Assembly (NCBI RefSeq): GCF_016907955.1
Contig: NZ_JAFBCX010000007.1
Location: 310,001-374,000 of the forward strand
Direction of reading: 5' to 3'
DNA: 64,000 nt
From: Lentzea nigeriaca
GTDB taxonomy: Bacteria; Actinomycetota; Actinomycetes; Mycobacteriales; Pseudonocardiaceae
The translations under genes were made by a program, and so were the position numbers. The stretch's first letter is position 1. Each line of letters starts with the position of its first letter. This document shows, in pieces, positions 47,870-56,911 of this stretch. The notes beneath the pieces are model-generated. The model saw nothing but the letters and a program-made list of their open reading frames with translations. It was not told the origin of the DNA and did not search any database.

Positions 47870-49237
47870 TCAGTCCCGGCGGGCCCGCAGCGCGTCCAGC
47901 GAGTCGGGGCCCTCGTCGGCGGCGGAAAGCGTTGCGGGCGCGGAAACACCGGCCCAGCGCAGCACGGCAGCGGTCGCGGCGGCGCGGTCCTTCTCCGGCA
48001 GCTTCGCGATGTTCGAGCCGTGGTTGCCGCCCGGCACCGAGAACATCAGCGAGTCGCGCGTGCCCGGCCCGAGCCGGAACGGTTCCGCGCTCCACGGGTC
48101 GTTCTGCCCGTACACGAACAGCAGCCGCGAGCCCTGGTAGCGCACCCAGAGGTCGATGTCGGCCATCGCGTGCCGGTCGAAGCGCGGGAACTCGATCTCC
48201 GCTGGCACCAGCGTGCGCGGCACGCTGACGCCGGGGTAGCGCAACAGATCGCGCACCGAGGACTCGTCGGCTTCGGGCCAGCCGAGCTGCGTGCCCGCCT
48301 GGTAGTAGTACGTCTCGTAGGGCGCGATGCCTGCATCGGTGTAGAAGTCCCAACCGACGGTCTTCTCCATGAACGTCCAGATGTCGTCCACCGAAGCACC
48401 CGCACCGGGCACCAGCGTGCACTGGCTCTGCGTCCCGTACTGCCAGAACGTGAACGGCGTGTCCAGCACGAGGACCTCCAGCGCCCGGTGCCCACCGCCG
48501 AACTGCCTGAACGTGTAGCCCTTGGCCTCCAGGCGGGACACGATCTCGTCGCGGTGCTGCAGGATCTGCCGCTGCACGCCCTCCAGCCGCCGGTTGCACG
48601 TCGGGTCGTTGCCGACGTTGCGGATGAACTCGCCGTAGACGTCGCGGTCGTTCACCACGTCGTTGGGCGCCACGTACGCGATGGTCGCGTCGACGTCGCG
48701 TGGGAAGAACCGCCGGTGGTAGACCGAGGTCATGCCGCCCTTGCTGGCACCCGTCGAGAGCCAGCGGGCGCCGTAGATCTTCTTGAACGCGCTGACGATC
48801 CGGTGGTGGTCGTTGGCCGCCTGCCAGATGTCGAGGTCGTCCCAGTCGGCGGGCGACGGCCGCGACGGCGGGAAGAACCGCTGTTCCACGCTGATCTGGT
48901 TGCCGTCGACGAGCCGGGCGGGCTCGGACGCGCCGACCGTGCCCGGCAGGTGGTAGCCGGAGGTGTGCAGCACCATCGGCTTGGTTTCCGCCTTGTGCAG
49001 CAACGAGAACCGCTGCTCGAACCGGGCGCCGCGCGGCTTGCGGTGGTCGACGGGTTGCTGGATGCCGAGCACGAACGTCCTGGCGGTGCCGGACGTTCCT
49101 TCGCTGATGATCCGCACACCGGGGATGGCGGCGATGCGGTTCTTGACGTCTTCCGCCGCGGATGACACCGCGGCTGTGGCGAAGACCTGCGTCGATACCA
49201 GGCCGAACGCCAGCAGGGAGCGTACGAGTCTGTTCAC
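47870..49237 (-). CDS. Secreted S28/S37-type tripeptidyl aminopeptidase
   Basis: 455 residues from GTG 49237. Signal peptide NRLVRSLLAFGLVSTQVFATAAVSSAA. LHTSGYHLPG, ISVEQRFFPPSRP, then the nucleophile elbow STGASKGGM (G-x-S-x-G), Asp in FVYGQNDPWSAEPF and His in VPGGNHGSNI form the alpha/beta-hydrolase triad, as in PS-10/peptidase S37 and Streptomyces tripeptidyl aminopeptidases. Cleaves peptides outside the cell. A YxxTxxF-like Tyr-rich stretch (DAGIAPYETYYYQAG) lies in the cap domain. Confidence 0.93.
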   Translation of the reverse strand: MNRLVRSLLAFGLVSTQVFATAAVSSAAEDVKNRIAAIPGVRIISEGTSGTARTFVLGIQQPVDHRKPRGARFEQRFSLLHKAETKPMVLHTSGYHLPGTVGASEPARLVDGNQISVEQRFFPPSRPSPADWDDLDIWQAANDHHRIVSAFKKIYGARWLSTGASKGGMTSVYHRRFFPRDVDATIAYVAPNDVVNDRDVYGEFIRNVGNDPTCNRRLEGVQRQILQHRDEIVSRLEAKGYTFRQFGGGHRALEVLVLDTPFTFWQYGTQSQCTLVPGAGASVDDIWTFMEKTVGWDFYTDAGIAPYETYYYQAGTQLGWPEADESSVRDLLRYPGVSVPRTLVPAEIEFPRFDRHAMADIDLWVRYQGSRLLFVYGQNDPWSAEPFRLGPGTRDSLMFSVPGGNHGSNIAKLPEKDRAAATAAVLRWAGVSAPATLSAADEGPDSLDALRARRD

Positions 49238-49294
49238 CAAGCCACGCTATTGAGCCCGCACGCCTCGCCGGACCGGCCGATCGTCGGGCGCTTG

Positions 49295-50143
49295 TCAGAA
49301 GCTCGCGTAGTAGGACGCGGCCATGTCCTCCTCGCCGTGGCCCTTGGTGACCGCGCGGTTGAGCCGCGCACTCGCTGCCTGTGCCACGTCGAGCTGCACG
49401 TTGGCACGTACCGCCGCCTCGTTCACCAGCAAGGCGTCCTTCAACGCGTTCTGCACGGTGAACGCGGGCGAGAAGGACCGATCGATGATCGCGTTGCCCT
49501 TCATCTGCAGGTACGCGCAGTCCGTCGGCCCGCCGGAAACGGCTTCCAGGAACAGGTTCGGGTCGATCCCGGACGCCTCGGCGAGCGACACCGCCTCACC
49601 GACGGCGGCCGTCAGCGCGAGGACCCAGCTGTTCGCGACGAGCTTCAGCTTCGAGGACGCACCGGCCTCGCCCACCCACATCGTGCGGGCGCCGATCACG
49701 TCGAAGACCGGCTGCACCCGGTCACGCAGCTCAGGCGCACCGGACGCGAGCACGACGAGCTTGCCCTCGGCCGCGGGCTTCGTGCTGCCCAGCACCGGCG
49801 CGTCGACGAACTCCAGCCCGAGCGAGCGGGCGAGCGCGATGAGGTCCTCGGTGGCCGAGACCCCGACCGTGGACGCCTGGATCCACACGGCGTCGTGCGG
49901 CAGCGAAGGGGCGGCGTCCTGGATGACCGACGTGACGGTGGCGCCGTCGTTGAGCATCGTCAGCACGATCTCCACGCCCTCGACGGCTTCAGCGGGCGTG
50001 TCGGCGACGGTGGCGCCCTGGTCGGCGAGCGGTTCGGCTTTGGCGCGCGTGCGGTTCCAGACCCGGATCTCGTGTCCGGCAGCGACGAGGTTGGCTGCGA
50101 TGGGGGCACCCATGAGGCCGGTGCCGAGCACGGCGATCTTCAT
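49295..50143 (-). CDS. 6-phosphogluconate/3-hydroxyisobutyrate dehydrogenase-like oxidoreductase
   Basis: 282 residues from ATG 50143 with GGGA upstream. GTGLMGAPIAANLVAAGHE is the GxGxMGxxxAxN NAD motif; ASTVGVSATEDL and LEFVDAPVLGSTKPAAEGKL correspond to substrate-binding motifs, and KLVANSW contains the catalytic Lys region. Beta-hydroxyacid dehydrogenase family; substrate not assignable. Confidence 0.92.
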   Translation of the reverse strand: MKIAVLGTGLMGAPIAANLVAAGHEIRVWNRTRAKAEPLADQGATVADTPAEAVEGVEIVLTMLNDGATVTSVIQDAAPSLPHDAVWIQASTVGVSATEDLIALARSLGLEFVDAPVLGSTKPAAEGKLVVLASGAPELRDRVQPVFDVIGARTMWVGEAGASSKLKLVANSWVLALTAAVGEAVSLAEASGIDPNLFLEAVSGGPTDCAYLQMKGNAIIDRSFSPAFTVQNALKDALLVNEAAVRANVQLDVAQAASARLNRAVTKGHGEEDMAASYYASF

Positions 50144-50371
50144 GGTCCCAGCAAACAAGAAACCTCGCGGTGCTGCCAGGTCGGGGGTCCGACAGCACCA
50201 CGAGGTCAACCGTGACATCGGCGGACCGACATGCACCGTTACAGCGCCAGCATACTGTGGCGCGGATCACGTTTAACAGAATGAAACCCCTGGAGCGCGG
50301 GAGGTGCTCCAGGGGTTCCCGTTGGGGGGAGGCACTCGCTACGGGGCGCCGCGCGAGTGCCGGGTCGAAAG
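50144..50371. other. Intergenic region with terminator
   Basis: 228 bp between the small protein gene end and the dehydrogenase start. Apart from the hairpin at 50285-50317 and the dehydrogenase promoter that must be here, I see nothing else. Confidence 0.5.
50285..50317 (-). terminator. Terminator of 48-residue protein gene
   Basis: AACCCCTGGAGC / GCTCCAGGGGTT, 12-bp perfect stem with a 9-base loop, beyond the stop of the small gene. Confidence 0.8.
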
Positions 50372-50518
50372 TCAGCGCAGGGTCGTGACCTGAGCCTGGG
50401 CGATTGCCATCAGCTCGTGACGCATGGACGGCGTGGCGGCCATGTCGATCGCGCGAGCCACGGCCTTCCGGTTGCGCGCCTCGGCACGACGGGCGCGGAG
50501 CTTCGCTGCGAAGTTCAT
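50372..50518 (-). CDS. Small basic conserved-type protein
   Basis: 48 residues from ATG 50518: NFAAKLRARRAEARNRKAVARAID then MAATPSMRHELMAIAQ, split here for length. A basic helix followed by a second amphipathic helix; similar short proteins recur in actinomycetes without known function. Flanked by its own terminator. The upstream frame extension is not protein-like. Confidence 0.7.
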   Translation of the reverse strand: MNFAAKLRARRAEARNRKAVARAIDMAATPSMRHELMAIAQAQVTTLR

Positions 50519-50676
50519 CTCGGTCTGCACTTCCCTCTCGGAGGTCTGCTGTGTTGGTAACTCAAGTATGCACCCTCCTACCCACGAACGCACACGATTA
50601 TCCGGTGAGTTGGGGCACATGCCGATGAATCATCGGCTGACAACGTGAACGGCCGGACAACGGCAGGCACCTTCGG

Positions 50677-51870
50677 CTAGTCCTCCCGGCCGAGCAGGAA
50701 CCTCCCGAAGTGCGGCACGGTGAAGGCGATCTGACCCCGTTCCGCGCTGTAGACCAGGCCTTTCTTGATGAGCGAGTCCCGTGCGGGCGACAGCGACGAC
50801 GGCTTGCGCCCCAGGTGGTCGGCCACCTGGGCGGTGTTGACGCCCGCATCCTTTCCGTCGGTCAACTCGGCCATCGACCGGAGATACTCGCGTTCAGCGG
50901 GCGTTGCACGCTCGTATCGGGAGCCGAAGAAGCCCACGGCCAGCTCCGCGTCGGCCTCGGGAGCGGCCACGGAGACGTCCAGCGCGGAGATCGGATCGGC
51001 GGGGGCCGCGTCCCAGGCGGCCTTGCCGTAGGCCTGGATGAAGTACGGGTAGCCACCACTCGCATCGAAGAGGGCGTCCAGCGCCTCGTCGGTGATGCGG
51101 GCGTCCTCCCGTTCGACCGGCGCGAGCACCGCGCGGTCGGCGTCCTCCCGGCTGAGCCTGTCGATGCGGACGTAGCGGAAGAGCCGCTCCGAGTACGACT
51201 TGCTGGCGCTGAGCACCGCGGGCAGGTGCGGCAGACCCGCGCCGACGACGACCAGGGGCGCGCCCAGCTGCGAAAGCTCGTGGCACGCCGCGCACAACGC
51301 GCTGATGTCGTCGGGCTTGAGGTCCTGCATCTCGTCGATGAGCAGCGCGACGCCCGTGCCGACGTCCTGCGCGAGCTCGGCGACGTCGGTGAACAGCTCG
51401 ACGAGGTCGATCTCGATGTCACCGGAGTCGGCCCTGCCGCTTGCCGCCGGCACGTCGATGCCGGGTTGCCAGCGGTCGCGCAGCTTCGCGCCGTCCGGTG
51501 CCGCCCTCAGCGCGAACGCCTTGAGGATGCCGAGGATCGCCTCGACCCGGTCCGGCGCGCGGTGCCGGACCGCGAGGTCGCGGATCGCCCGGTGCAGCGC
51601 GGCCGAGAGCGGTCGTCGCAGGTCGGCGTCCGGCCTGGCCTCGACCTTGCCGGCACCCCAGCCGCGTTTGACCGCCATGGACCGCAGCTCGCCGAGCAGC
51701 ACCGTCTTGCCGACACCCCGCAGCCCGGTCAGCACGAGACTGCGTTCGGGGCGGCCACGGGCCACGCGTTCGAGCACCACCTCGAACGCTCCGACTTCCT
51801 TGTCCCGGCCGGCGAGCTCAGGAGGCCGCTGGCCTGCACCGGGAGCGAACGGATTGCGCACCGGGTCCAT
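50677..51870 (-). CDS. AAA ATPase, ORC1/Cdc6-like STAND-type protein
   Basis: 397 residues from ATG 51870 (MDPVRNPFAPGAGQRPPELAGRD). RPPELAGRDKEV is the box upstream of Walker A; Walker A is GLRGVGKTVLL, Walker B ALLIDEMQDL, sensor region VVVGAGLPHLP. The C-terminal part is a winged-helix (NTAQVADHLGRKPSSLSPARDSLIKKGLV, in pieces). Proteins of this kind are common in actinobacteria, sometimes in DNA-binding or mobile contexts, without a fixed role. Divergent from the SIMPL gene; no ribosome site is clear. Confidence 0.85.
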   Translation of the reverse strand: MDPVRNPFAPGAGQRPPELAGRDKEVGAFEVVLERVARGRPERSLVLTGLRGVGKTVLLGELRSMAVKRGWGAGKVEARPDADLRRPLSAALHRAIRDLAVRHRAPDRVEAILGILKAFALRAAPDGAKLRDRWQPGIDVPAASGRADSGDIEIDLVELFTDVAELAQDVGTGVALLIDEMQDLKPDDISALCAACHELSQLGAPLVVVGAGLPHLPAVLSASKSYSERLFRYVRIDRLSREDADRAVLAPVEREDARITDEALDALFDASGGYPYFIQAYGKAAWDAAPADPISALDVSVAAPEADAELAVGFFGSRYERATPAEREYLRSMAELTDGKDAGVNTAQVADHLGRKPSSLSPARDSLIKKGLVYSAERGQIAFTVPHFGRFLLGRED

Positions 51871-52013
51871 GGCTCGCACCGTATCGGCGTTTCTAGGGCC
51901 CGCAGTAGAGACGCGCAGACGAACCACGACTGGATCTGTATTCGGCTTTCTAGTGATTGAGCAATAGATCCGAATAGTTGCGGATCGACCGGGGCACCGG
52001 TTGGCTGGCCCAC

Positions 52014-52619
52014 GTGGCTGAAGTCGTGACGAAGGGGACCGGCGAGGTCGAGCGGACCGCCGACCGCGCCCAGGTGGACGTGACGTTCGAGGCGCTCGGT
52101 GCCGAACGTTCCGAGGCGGTGAGCACGCTCAACCAGCGCATTTCCGCCGTCGAACCGCTGCTCGAGGACTTCGAGGTGCGCTCGCGGCAGCTGTCCGTGC
52201 ACGACAACTGGGACAACAACCAGCGCGCAGGCAGCCGCGCGTCGCAGCAGTACGTGATCTGGGTGAGCGACCTGGACCGGCTCGACGGGCTGCTGGCCGA
52301 GCTCGTGCAGGCCGAACCGTCGTGGATCAACGGACCGACGTGGACGCTCGTCGACGACACCGAGGCCATCCGCGAGGCGCAGAAGGAGGCCGTGGCAGAC
52401 GCGTTGCGCCGCGCCGAGGGCTACGCGTCGGCGCTCGGGCGACGACTCGGGCCGTTGCTGCGCATCGGCGACACCGAGGGCGGGCACTACGCGCCGATGG
52501 CCCGGTCCGCCTCGTTCGAGATGGCGGGGGCGGCCGGGATGGTCGACCAGCTGAACCTCAAGGCGCAGCAGATCACCGTGTCCGCGTCCTGCACGGCGGC
52601 CTGGTCGTTGCTGGACTAG
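52014..52619 (+). CDS. SIMPL (DUF541) domain protein
   Basis: 201 residues from GTG 52014 (VAEVVTKGTGEVERTADRA). The long frame has a TTG at 51978. The pattern VTKGTGEVERTADRAQVDVTFEA, AVSTLNQRISAVEPLL, QYVIWVSDLDRLDGLLAELV and AVADALRRAEGYASALGR (pieces) is that of SIMPL proteins, which bind periplasmic or signalling partners. Here there is no signal peptide, so it is probably cytoplasmic. Its end overlaps the serine hydrolase end by 4 bp. Confidence 0.85.
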   Translation: MAEVVTKGTGEVERTADRAQVDVTFEALGAERSEAVSTLNQRISAVEPLLEDFEVRSRQLSVHDNWDNNQRAGSRASQQYVIWVSDLDRLDGLLAELVQAEPSWINGPTWTLVDDTEAIREAQKEAVADALRRAEGYASALGRRLGPLLRIGDTEGGHYAPMARSASFEMAGAAGMVDQLNLKAQQITVSASCTAAWSLLD

Positions 52620-53596
52620 AGAACCTGCCGAGCGGCGCTCCGCCAGAAGTCACGCATGATCGCGAGAGGTGTGGGGCTGGTCATCGCGGTGCGCGTGAGC
52701 AGGATGGTGATCAGGTTCTGCGACGGCACGACGTGGGCCGCCGTGCCCGAGCCGCCGACCCAGCCGTAGCGGCCCTTGACGTTCCACGGGTCGATCTCGG
52801 CGATGTCGACGCTGCCGCCGAAGCCCCAGCCCTGGCCCTCCAGGAAGATCCGCCCGGCCTCGCGCTCCTGCGCCGTCGTGGTGTCGACCGCCAGTTCCGC
52901 GAGCAGGTCGCCGTTCAGCAGGAACCTGTTGAACGCCAGCAGGTCATCCACAGTGGACTTCAGACCACCGGCACCGGACGGCAGGGCGTCGCTGATGAAG
53001 CCGGTGGTCGGCATGCCGATCGGCTCGTAGAAGCGTTCGGCCATGAAGTCCGGGAGCGAGCCCGTGACGCGGTGGAGCAGCACGCCGAGCACGTCGTACG
53101 ACGTGTTGTAGAGCCAGCCATCGCCTGGCTGGTGCAGCAACGGCACCAGCGCGAGGTGCTTGAGCCATTCCTCCGGCGACGGTAGGTCCTCACGACCGTG
53201 CAGGTGCGCCTCTTCGAAGAGCTTCTGCGTGGCTGGCAGTGAGAAGTCCGCCGTGAAGCCCCAGCCGGAACGCGACGCCAGCAGGTGCCGGACGGTGATC
53301 GGCCTCGTCGCGGGGACGACGTCGTCGATCCGACTGCTCGGCGTCCGCGCGACCACCGGGTTCGCGATCTCCGGCAGCCAGGTCGCGACCGGGTCGTCGA
53401 GCCCGAGCTTCCCGTCCCGCACCAGCAGCATCGCCGCCGTGGCGACGATCGGCTTGGTGACCGAGGCGATCGGGAAGACCGACTCGCGGGTCTCCTCGCC
53501 GATCGCCGCGAACTCGACGTCGTCACCCCTGGCGACGAGTGCGACCGCGCTGGGCGTGGTCGCGCGGTGTGCCACCAGAACTTCCTGCAGCGTCAT
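52616..53596 (-). CDS. Serine hydrolase, class C beta-lactamase fold
   Basis: 326 residues. SxxK nucleophile motif in FPIASVTKPIVATAAML, the Y-x-N-like motif LYNTSYDVLGVLLHRVTG, and the third box near GWVGGSGTAAHVVP. No signal peptide, so unlikely to be a secreted beta-lactamase; esterase or peptidase activity is more probable. It lies downstream of the thiolase gene on the same strand, 59 bp away. Confidence 0.9.
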   Translation of the reverse strand: MTLQEVLVAHRATTPSAVALVARGDDVEFAAIGEETRESVFPIASVTKPIVATAAMLLVRDGKLGLDDPVATWLPEIANPVVARTPSSRIDDVVPATRPITVRHLLASRSGWGFTADFSLPATQKLFEEAHLHGREDLPSPEEWLKHLALVPLLHQPGDGWLYNTSYDVLGVLLHRVTGSLPDFMAERFYEPIGMPTTGFISDALPSGAGGLKSTVDDLLAFNRFLLNGDLLAELAVDTTTAQEREAGRIFLEGQGWGFGGSVDIAEIDPWNVKGRYGWVGGSGTAAHVVPSQNLITILLTRTAMTSPTPLAIMRDFWRSAARQVL

Positions 53597-53655
53597 GGGT
53601 CGCCATCCTTCTCCTGATCGGGTTCGGATGGTTCGACTTCACGAGCCCGGAGAAC

Positions 53656-54861
53656 TCATCGCTCCAGGATCGCCGTGATTCCCTGACCGCCGGCGGCGCA
53701 GATCGACACGAACCCGCGCCCGCTGCCCTTCTGGTGCAGCAACTTGGCCAGGGTCGCGACGATCCTGGCGCCCGTCGCGGCGAACGGGTGGCCTGCCGCG
53801 AGCGACGAGCCGTTGACGTTGAGCTTGGCGCGGTCGATCTCGCCGAGGTCGGACTCCCAGGCCTTCAGCGTGGCGAGCACCTGGGACGCGAACGCCTCGT
53901 GCACCTCGTAGAAGTCGAACTCCTGCAGCTTGAGGCCCGCCTTCTCGAGCATGCGCGGCGCGGCGTGGACCGGAGCCATCAACAGGCCCTCGTCGCCGTG
54001 CACGTAGTCGACGGCCGCGGTCTCGGCGAACGTCAGGTAGGCGAGGACGGGCAGCTTGCGGGCGTGAGCCCACTCCTCCGTGGCGAGCAGGACCGCGGAG
54101 GCGCCGTCGGAGAGCGGGGTCGAGTTGCCGGCCGTCATCGTGTCACCGAAGACGGGCTTGAGCTTGGCGAGCTTCTCGACGCTGCTGTCCGGGCGGAGGT
54201 TCTGGTCGCGGGTCAGACCGAGGTACGGCGTGACGAGGTCGTCGAAGAAACCCTCGTCGTAGGCGCGCGCGAGGTTCTGGTGGCTGCGCGCGGTGAGCTC
54301 GTCCTGGTCCTCGCGCGTGATGCCGTACTTGGCGGCGGTGATGGCCGCGTGCTCGCCCATGGACATGCCGGTGCGCGGTTCGCCGTTACGGGGCAGGTGC
54401 GGCACGACGTGGCCGGGGCGCAGCTTGGTCAGCAGGCTGATCTTGCGGGTGCGGTTGAACTCCAGCAGGAGCTTGCGGAAGTTCTCGTTCACGCCGATCG
54501 GGGCGTCGCTGGTGGTGTCGACGCCGCCCGCGATGCCCGCCTCGATCTGGCCGAGCGCGATCTTGTTGGCCACCGCGATGATCGCCTGCAGGCCGGTGCC
54601 GCACGCCTGCTGGAGGTCGTACGCGGGCGTTTCCGGACTGAGCTTGCTGCCCAGCACCGACTCGCGGACGAGGTTGAAGTCGCGCGAGTGCTTGAGCACG
54701 GCGCCCGCGACCACCTCGCCGAGGCGTTCTCCCTGCAGGTTGAAGCGGCTGACCAGGCCGTCGAGGACCGCGGTGAACATGTCCTGGTTCGACGCGGTCG
54801 CGTACGGGCCGTTCGAGCGGGCGAACGGGATGCGGTTGCCGCCGATGATCGCTACTCGCAT
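53656..54861 (-). CDS. Acetyl-CoA C-acetyltransferase (FadA2-like thiolase)
   Basis: 401 residues. Catalytic Cys in YDLQQACGTGLQAI, His in FYEVHEAFASQV, the NVNGSSLAAGHPFAATGAR loop and the second Cys in SICAAGGQG identify a thiolase. It performs the last step of beta-oxidation or its reverse. Divergent from the HMwFabG gene, with two palindromes between; in mycobacteria fadA2 and fabG4 are similarly paired. ATG 54861. Confidence 0.95.
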   Translation of the reverse strand: MRVAIIGGNRIPFARSNGPYATASNQDMFTAVLDGLVSRFNLQGERLGEVVAGAVLKHSRDFNLVRESVLGSKLSPETPAYDLQQACGTGLQAIIAVANKIALGQIEAGIAGGVDTTSDAPIGVNENFRKLLLEFNRTRKISLLTKLRPGHVVPHLPRNGEPRTGMSMGEHAAITAAKYGITREDQDELTARSHQNLARAYDEGFFDDLVTPYLGLTRDQNLRPDSSVEKLAKLKPVFGDTMTAGNSTPLSDGASAVLLATEEWAHARKLPVLAYLTFAETAAVDYVHGDEGLLMAPVHAAPRMLEKAGLKLQEFDFYEVHEAFASQVLATLKAWESDLGEIDRAKLNVNGSSLAAGHPFAATGARIVATLAKLLHQKGSGRGFVSICAAGGQGITAILER

Positions 54862-54874
54862 GCGTCCATACTAC

Positions 54875-54905
54875 CTACTAGCGAGTAGACTTACTAGCTA
54901 GTAGG
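54875..54905. promoter_or_regulatory. Paired lipid-regulon operators, thiolase/fabG
   Basis: CTACT-N4-AGTAG (54875-54888) and CTTACT-N4-AGTAGG (54890-54905); centres 16 bp apart. The same two-site unit with identical spacing occurs at 57589-57619. Confidence 0.85.
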
Positions 54906-54914
54906 TTGTGTGAC

Positions 54915-56150
54915 GTGGACAGGTACCAGAAGTTCGCATCGTCGGGGCTCGGTCGCCAGCTCGTGCGCAGGCTCGGCCTGCCGAACCCGTATCCACTGCG
55001 CCGTGACGCCGCTCTGGCCACGCCCGTACTGGTCGGTGGCGCTTCCCGGCTGCCCTTTCTGAAGCAGCTCGAAACAGGGTCCGCTCCATACGGCGCGTTG
55101 GTGTTCGACGCGTCCGACATCGCTTCTGTCGCCGATCTGCGGCAGCTGCACGACTTCTTCCACCCGGTGATCACGCAGCTCGGGCCGTGCGGGCGGGTGA
55201 TCGTCATCGGGCGGTCGCCGGACTCCGTGGCACAACGGGCGCTCGAGGGCTTCGTGCGGTCCGTCGGCAAGGAGCTGCGGCGCGGCGGCACCGCGAACCT
55301 GGTCTACGTGGCCGACGGTGCCGAGGACGGCGTCGAGTCCACGCTGCGGTTTCTGCTGTCCGGCCGGTCGGCTTACGTGTCCGGGCAGGTCATCCACGTT
55401 TCCGGTGCCGCGTCGACCGGCACGCTGGAGGGCAAGGTCGCGCTGGTCACCGGTGCCTCGCGGGGCATCGGCGAGGCGATCGCCACGGCTCTCGGACGCG
55501 ACGGCGCGCACGTGATCTGCCTGGACGTTCCCGCGGCCGGCGACGAGCTGTCGAAGGTCGCGAACTCCGTCGGCGGGTCTGCGCTGCAGCTCGACATCAC
55601 CGGAGACCCGTCTCGGTTGACGTCCTACCTGCTCGAACGGCACGGCGGCGTGGACGTCGTCGTGCACAACGCGGGCATCACGCGCGACAAGACGTTGGCG
55701 CGCATGGACTCCTCGCTGTGGGACGCGGTGCTGGAGGTCAACCTCGCCTGCCAGGAGCGGGTCAACGCGGCGCTGCTCGAAGGCGACGTGCTGCGCGCGG
55801 GCGGGCGGATCGTCGGGGTGTCGTCGATCGCGGGCATCGCGGGCAACGTCGGCCAGACCAACTACGCCACGTCGAAGGCGGGCGTGATCGGGATGGTGAA
55901 GTCCTTGGCGCCGGTGCTGGCCGCGCGCGGGGCGACGATCAACGCCGTCGCGCCGGGGTTCATCGAGACGAAGATGACCGCGGCCGTGCCGTTGCTGACC
56001 CGTGAGGTCGGACGGCGGATGAACAGCCTGTCGCAGGGCGGCCTGCCGGTCGACGTGGCGGAGACGGTGGCGTGGTTCGCCTCGCCCGGATCCGGTGGCG
56101 TGAACGGAAACGTCGTGCGCGTGTGCGGCCAGATGCTGCTGGGGGCGTGA
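54915..56150 (+). CDS. High-molecular-weight FabG-type 3-oxoacyl reductase
   Basis: 411 residues from GTG 54915 (VDRYQKFASSGLGRQLVRRLG); TTG 54906 is possible but overlaps the operator. The N-terminal half is a flavodoxin-like non-catalytic domain; the C-terminal SDR domain has TGASRGIGEAIA, NAG in VHNAGITRD, Ser in GVSSIAG and YATSK for the catalytic YxxxK. This is the HMwFabG (mycobacterial FabG4) layout, reducing long-chain 3-oxoacyl-CoA. It is coupled to the MaoC gene by a TGATG overlap, matching the mycobacterial fabG4-htdX pair. Confidence 0.93.
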   Translation: MDRYQKFASSGLGRQLVRRLGLPNPYPLRRDAALATPVLVGGASRLPFLKQLETGSAPYGALVFDASDIASVADLRQLHDFFHPVITQLGPCGRVIVIGRSPDSVAQRALEGFVRSVGKELRRGGTANLVYVADGAEDGVESTLRFLLSGRSAYVSGQVIHVSGAASTGTLEGKVALVTGASRGIGEAIATALGRDGAHVICLDVPAAGDELSKVANSVGGSALQLDITGDPSRLTSYLLERHGGVDVVVHNAGITRDKTLARMDSSLWDAVLEVNLACQERVNAALLEGDVLRAGGRIVGVSSIAGIAGNVGQTNYATSKAGVIGMVKSLAPVLAARGATINAVAPGFIETKMTAAVPLLTREVGRRMNSLSQGGLPVDVAETVAWFASPGSGGVNGNVVRVCGQMLLGA

Positions 56151-56911
56151 TGTTGCTGCGTGCCGCTCTCACGTCGTTCCGGCGTGGGGAAACCCTGGCA
56201 GCCCAACCGGTTTCCGCCACTCACGACGTCTCGTTGAAGCACCTGACGGCGTACAACGCGGTGTGCGGCTTCGGGTTGCGGGACGCGTTGCCGTTGACCT
56301 ACCCCCACGTGCTGGGCTTTCCGTTGCAGATGAAGCTGATGACGGGTGCGGGGTTCCCGTTTCCGTTGCCCGGCCTGGTGCACGTCGCGAACCGGATCAC
56401 GCAGTCGCGGCCGCTGGCGTTGTGCGAACCGCTGGAGATCACCGTGTCCGCGCGTGACCTCCGGCCGCACCCGCAGGGGACGCAGGTCGATGTCGTGACG
56501 TCGGTTTCCGGTGTCTGGGAAGGGGTTTCGACCTACCTGCGGCGCACTGGCGGCTCATCGGGTTCCGGCGAGGAGCTGCAGCGACCGGTCGGGTCGGCGG
56601 TGTGGAGGGTGCCTGGGGACATCGGGCGGCGCTACGCGGCGGTGTCCGGCGACCGCAACCCGATTCACCTGTACCCGTTGAGCGCCAAGCTGTTCGGGTT
56701 CAAGCGGGCGATCGCGCACGGGATGTGGACGAAGGCCCGCTGCCTGGCCGCGCTGGAAGGACGGCTGCCCGAGGCCGTGACCGTGGACGTCCGGTTCAAG
56801 AAGCCGCTGCTGATCCCCGGTCGCGTCGAGTTCTCGGCACGCGAGAGCGGTTCCGGCTGGGAGTTCGCCGTGTGGGGCAAGGGGCCCCACCTGGTGGGTT
56901 CAGCGGCGTGA
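56150..56911 (+). CDS. MaoC-like (3R)-hydroxyacyl dehydratase (HtdX-like)
   Basis: 253 residues from ATG 56150, overlapping the fabG stop. Double hot-dog fold; the second half carries the hydratase-2 motif YAAVSGDRNPIHLYPLSAKL and FGFKRAIAHGMWTKARCLA with catalytic Asp and His. It dehydrates the product of the preceding FabG, so the two enzymes act in sequence on 3-hydroxyacyl-CoA or ACP. Its 3' end overlaps the convergent TetR by 12 bp. Confidence 0.92.
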   Translation: MLLRAALTSFRRGETLAAQPVSATHDVSLKHLTAYNAVCGFGLRDALPLTYPHVLGFPLQMKLMTGAGFPFPLPGLVHVANRITQSRPLALCEPLEITVSARDLRPHPQGTQVDVVTSVSGVWEGVSTYLRRTGGSSGSGEELQRPVGSAVWRVPGDIGRRYAAVSGDRNPIHLYPLSAKLFGFKRAIAHGMWTKARCLAALEGRLPEAVTVDVRFKKPLLIPGRVEFSARESGSGWEFAVWGKGPHLVGSAA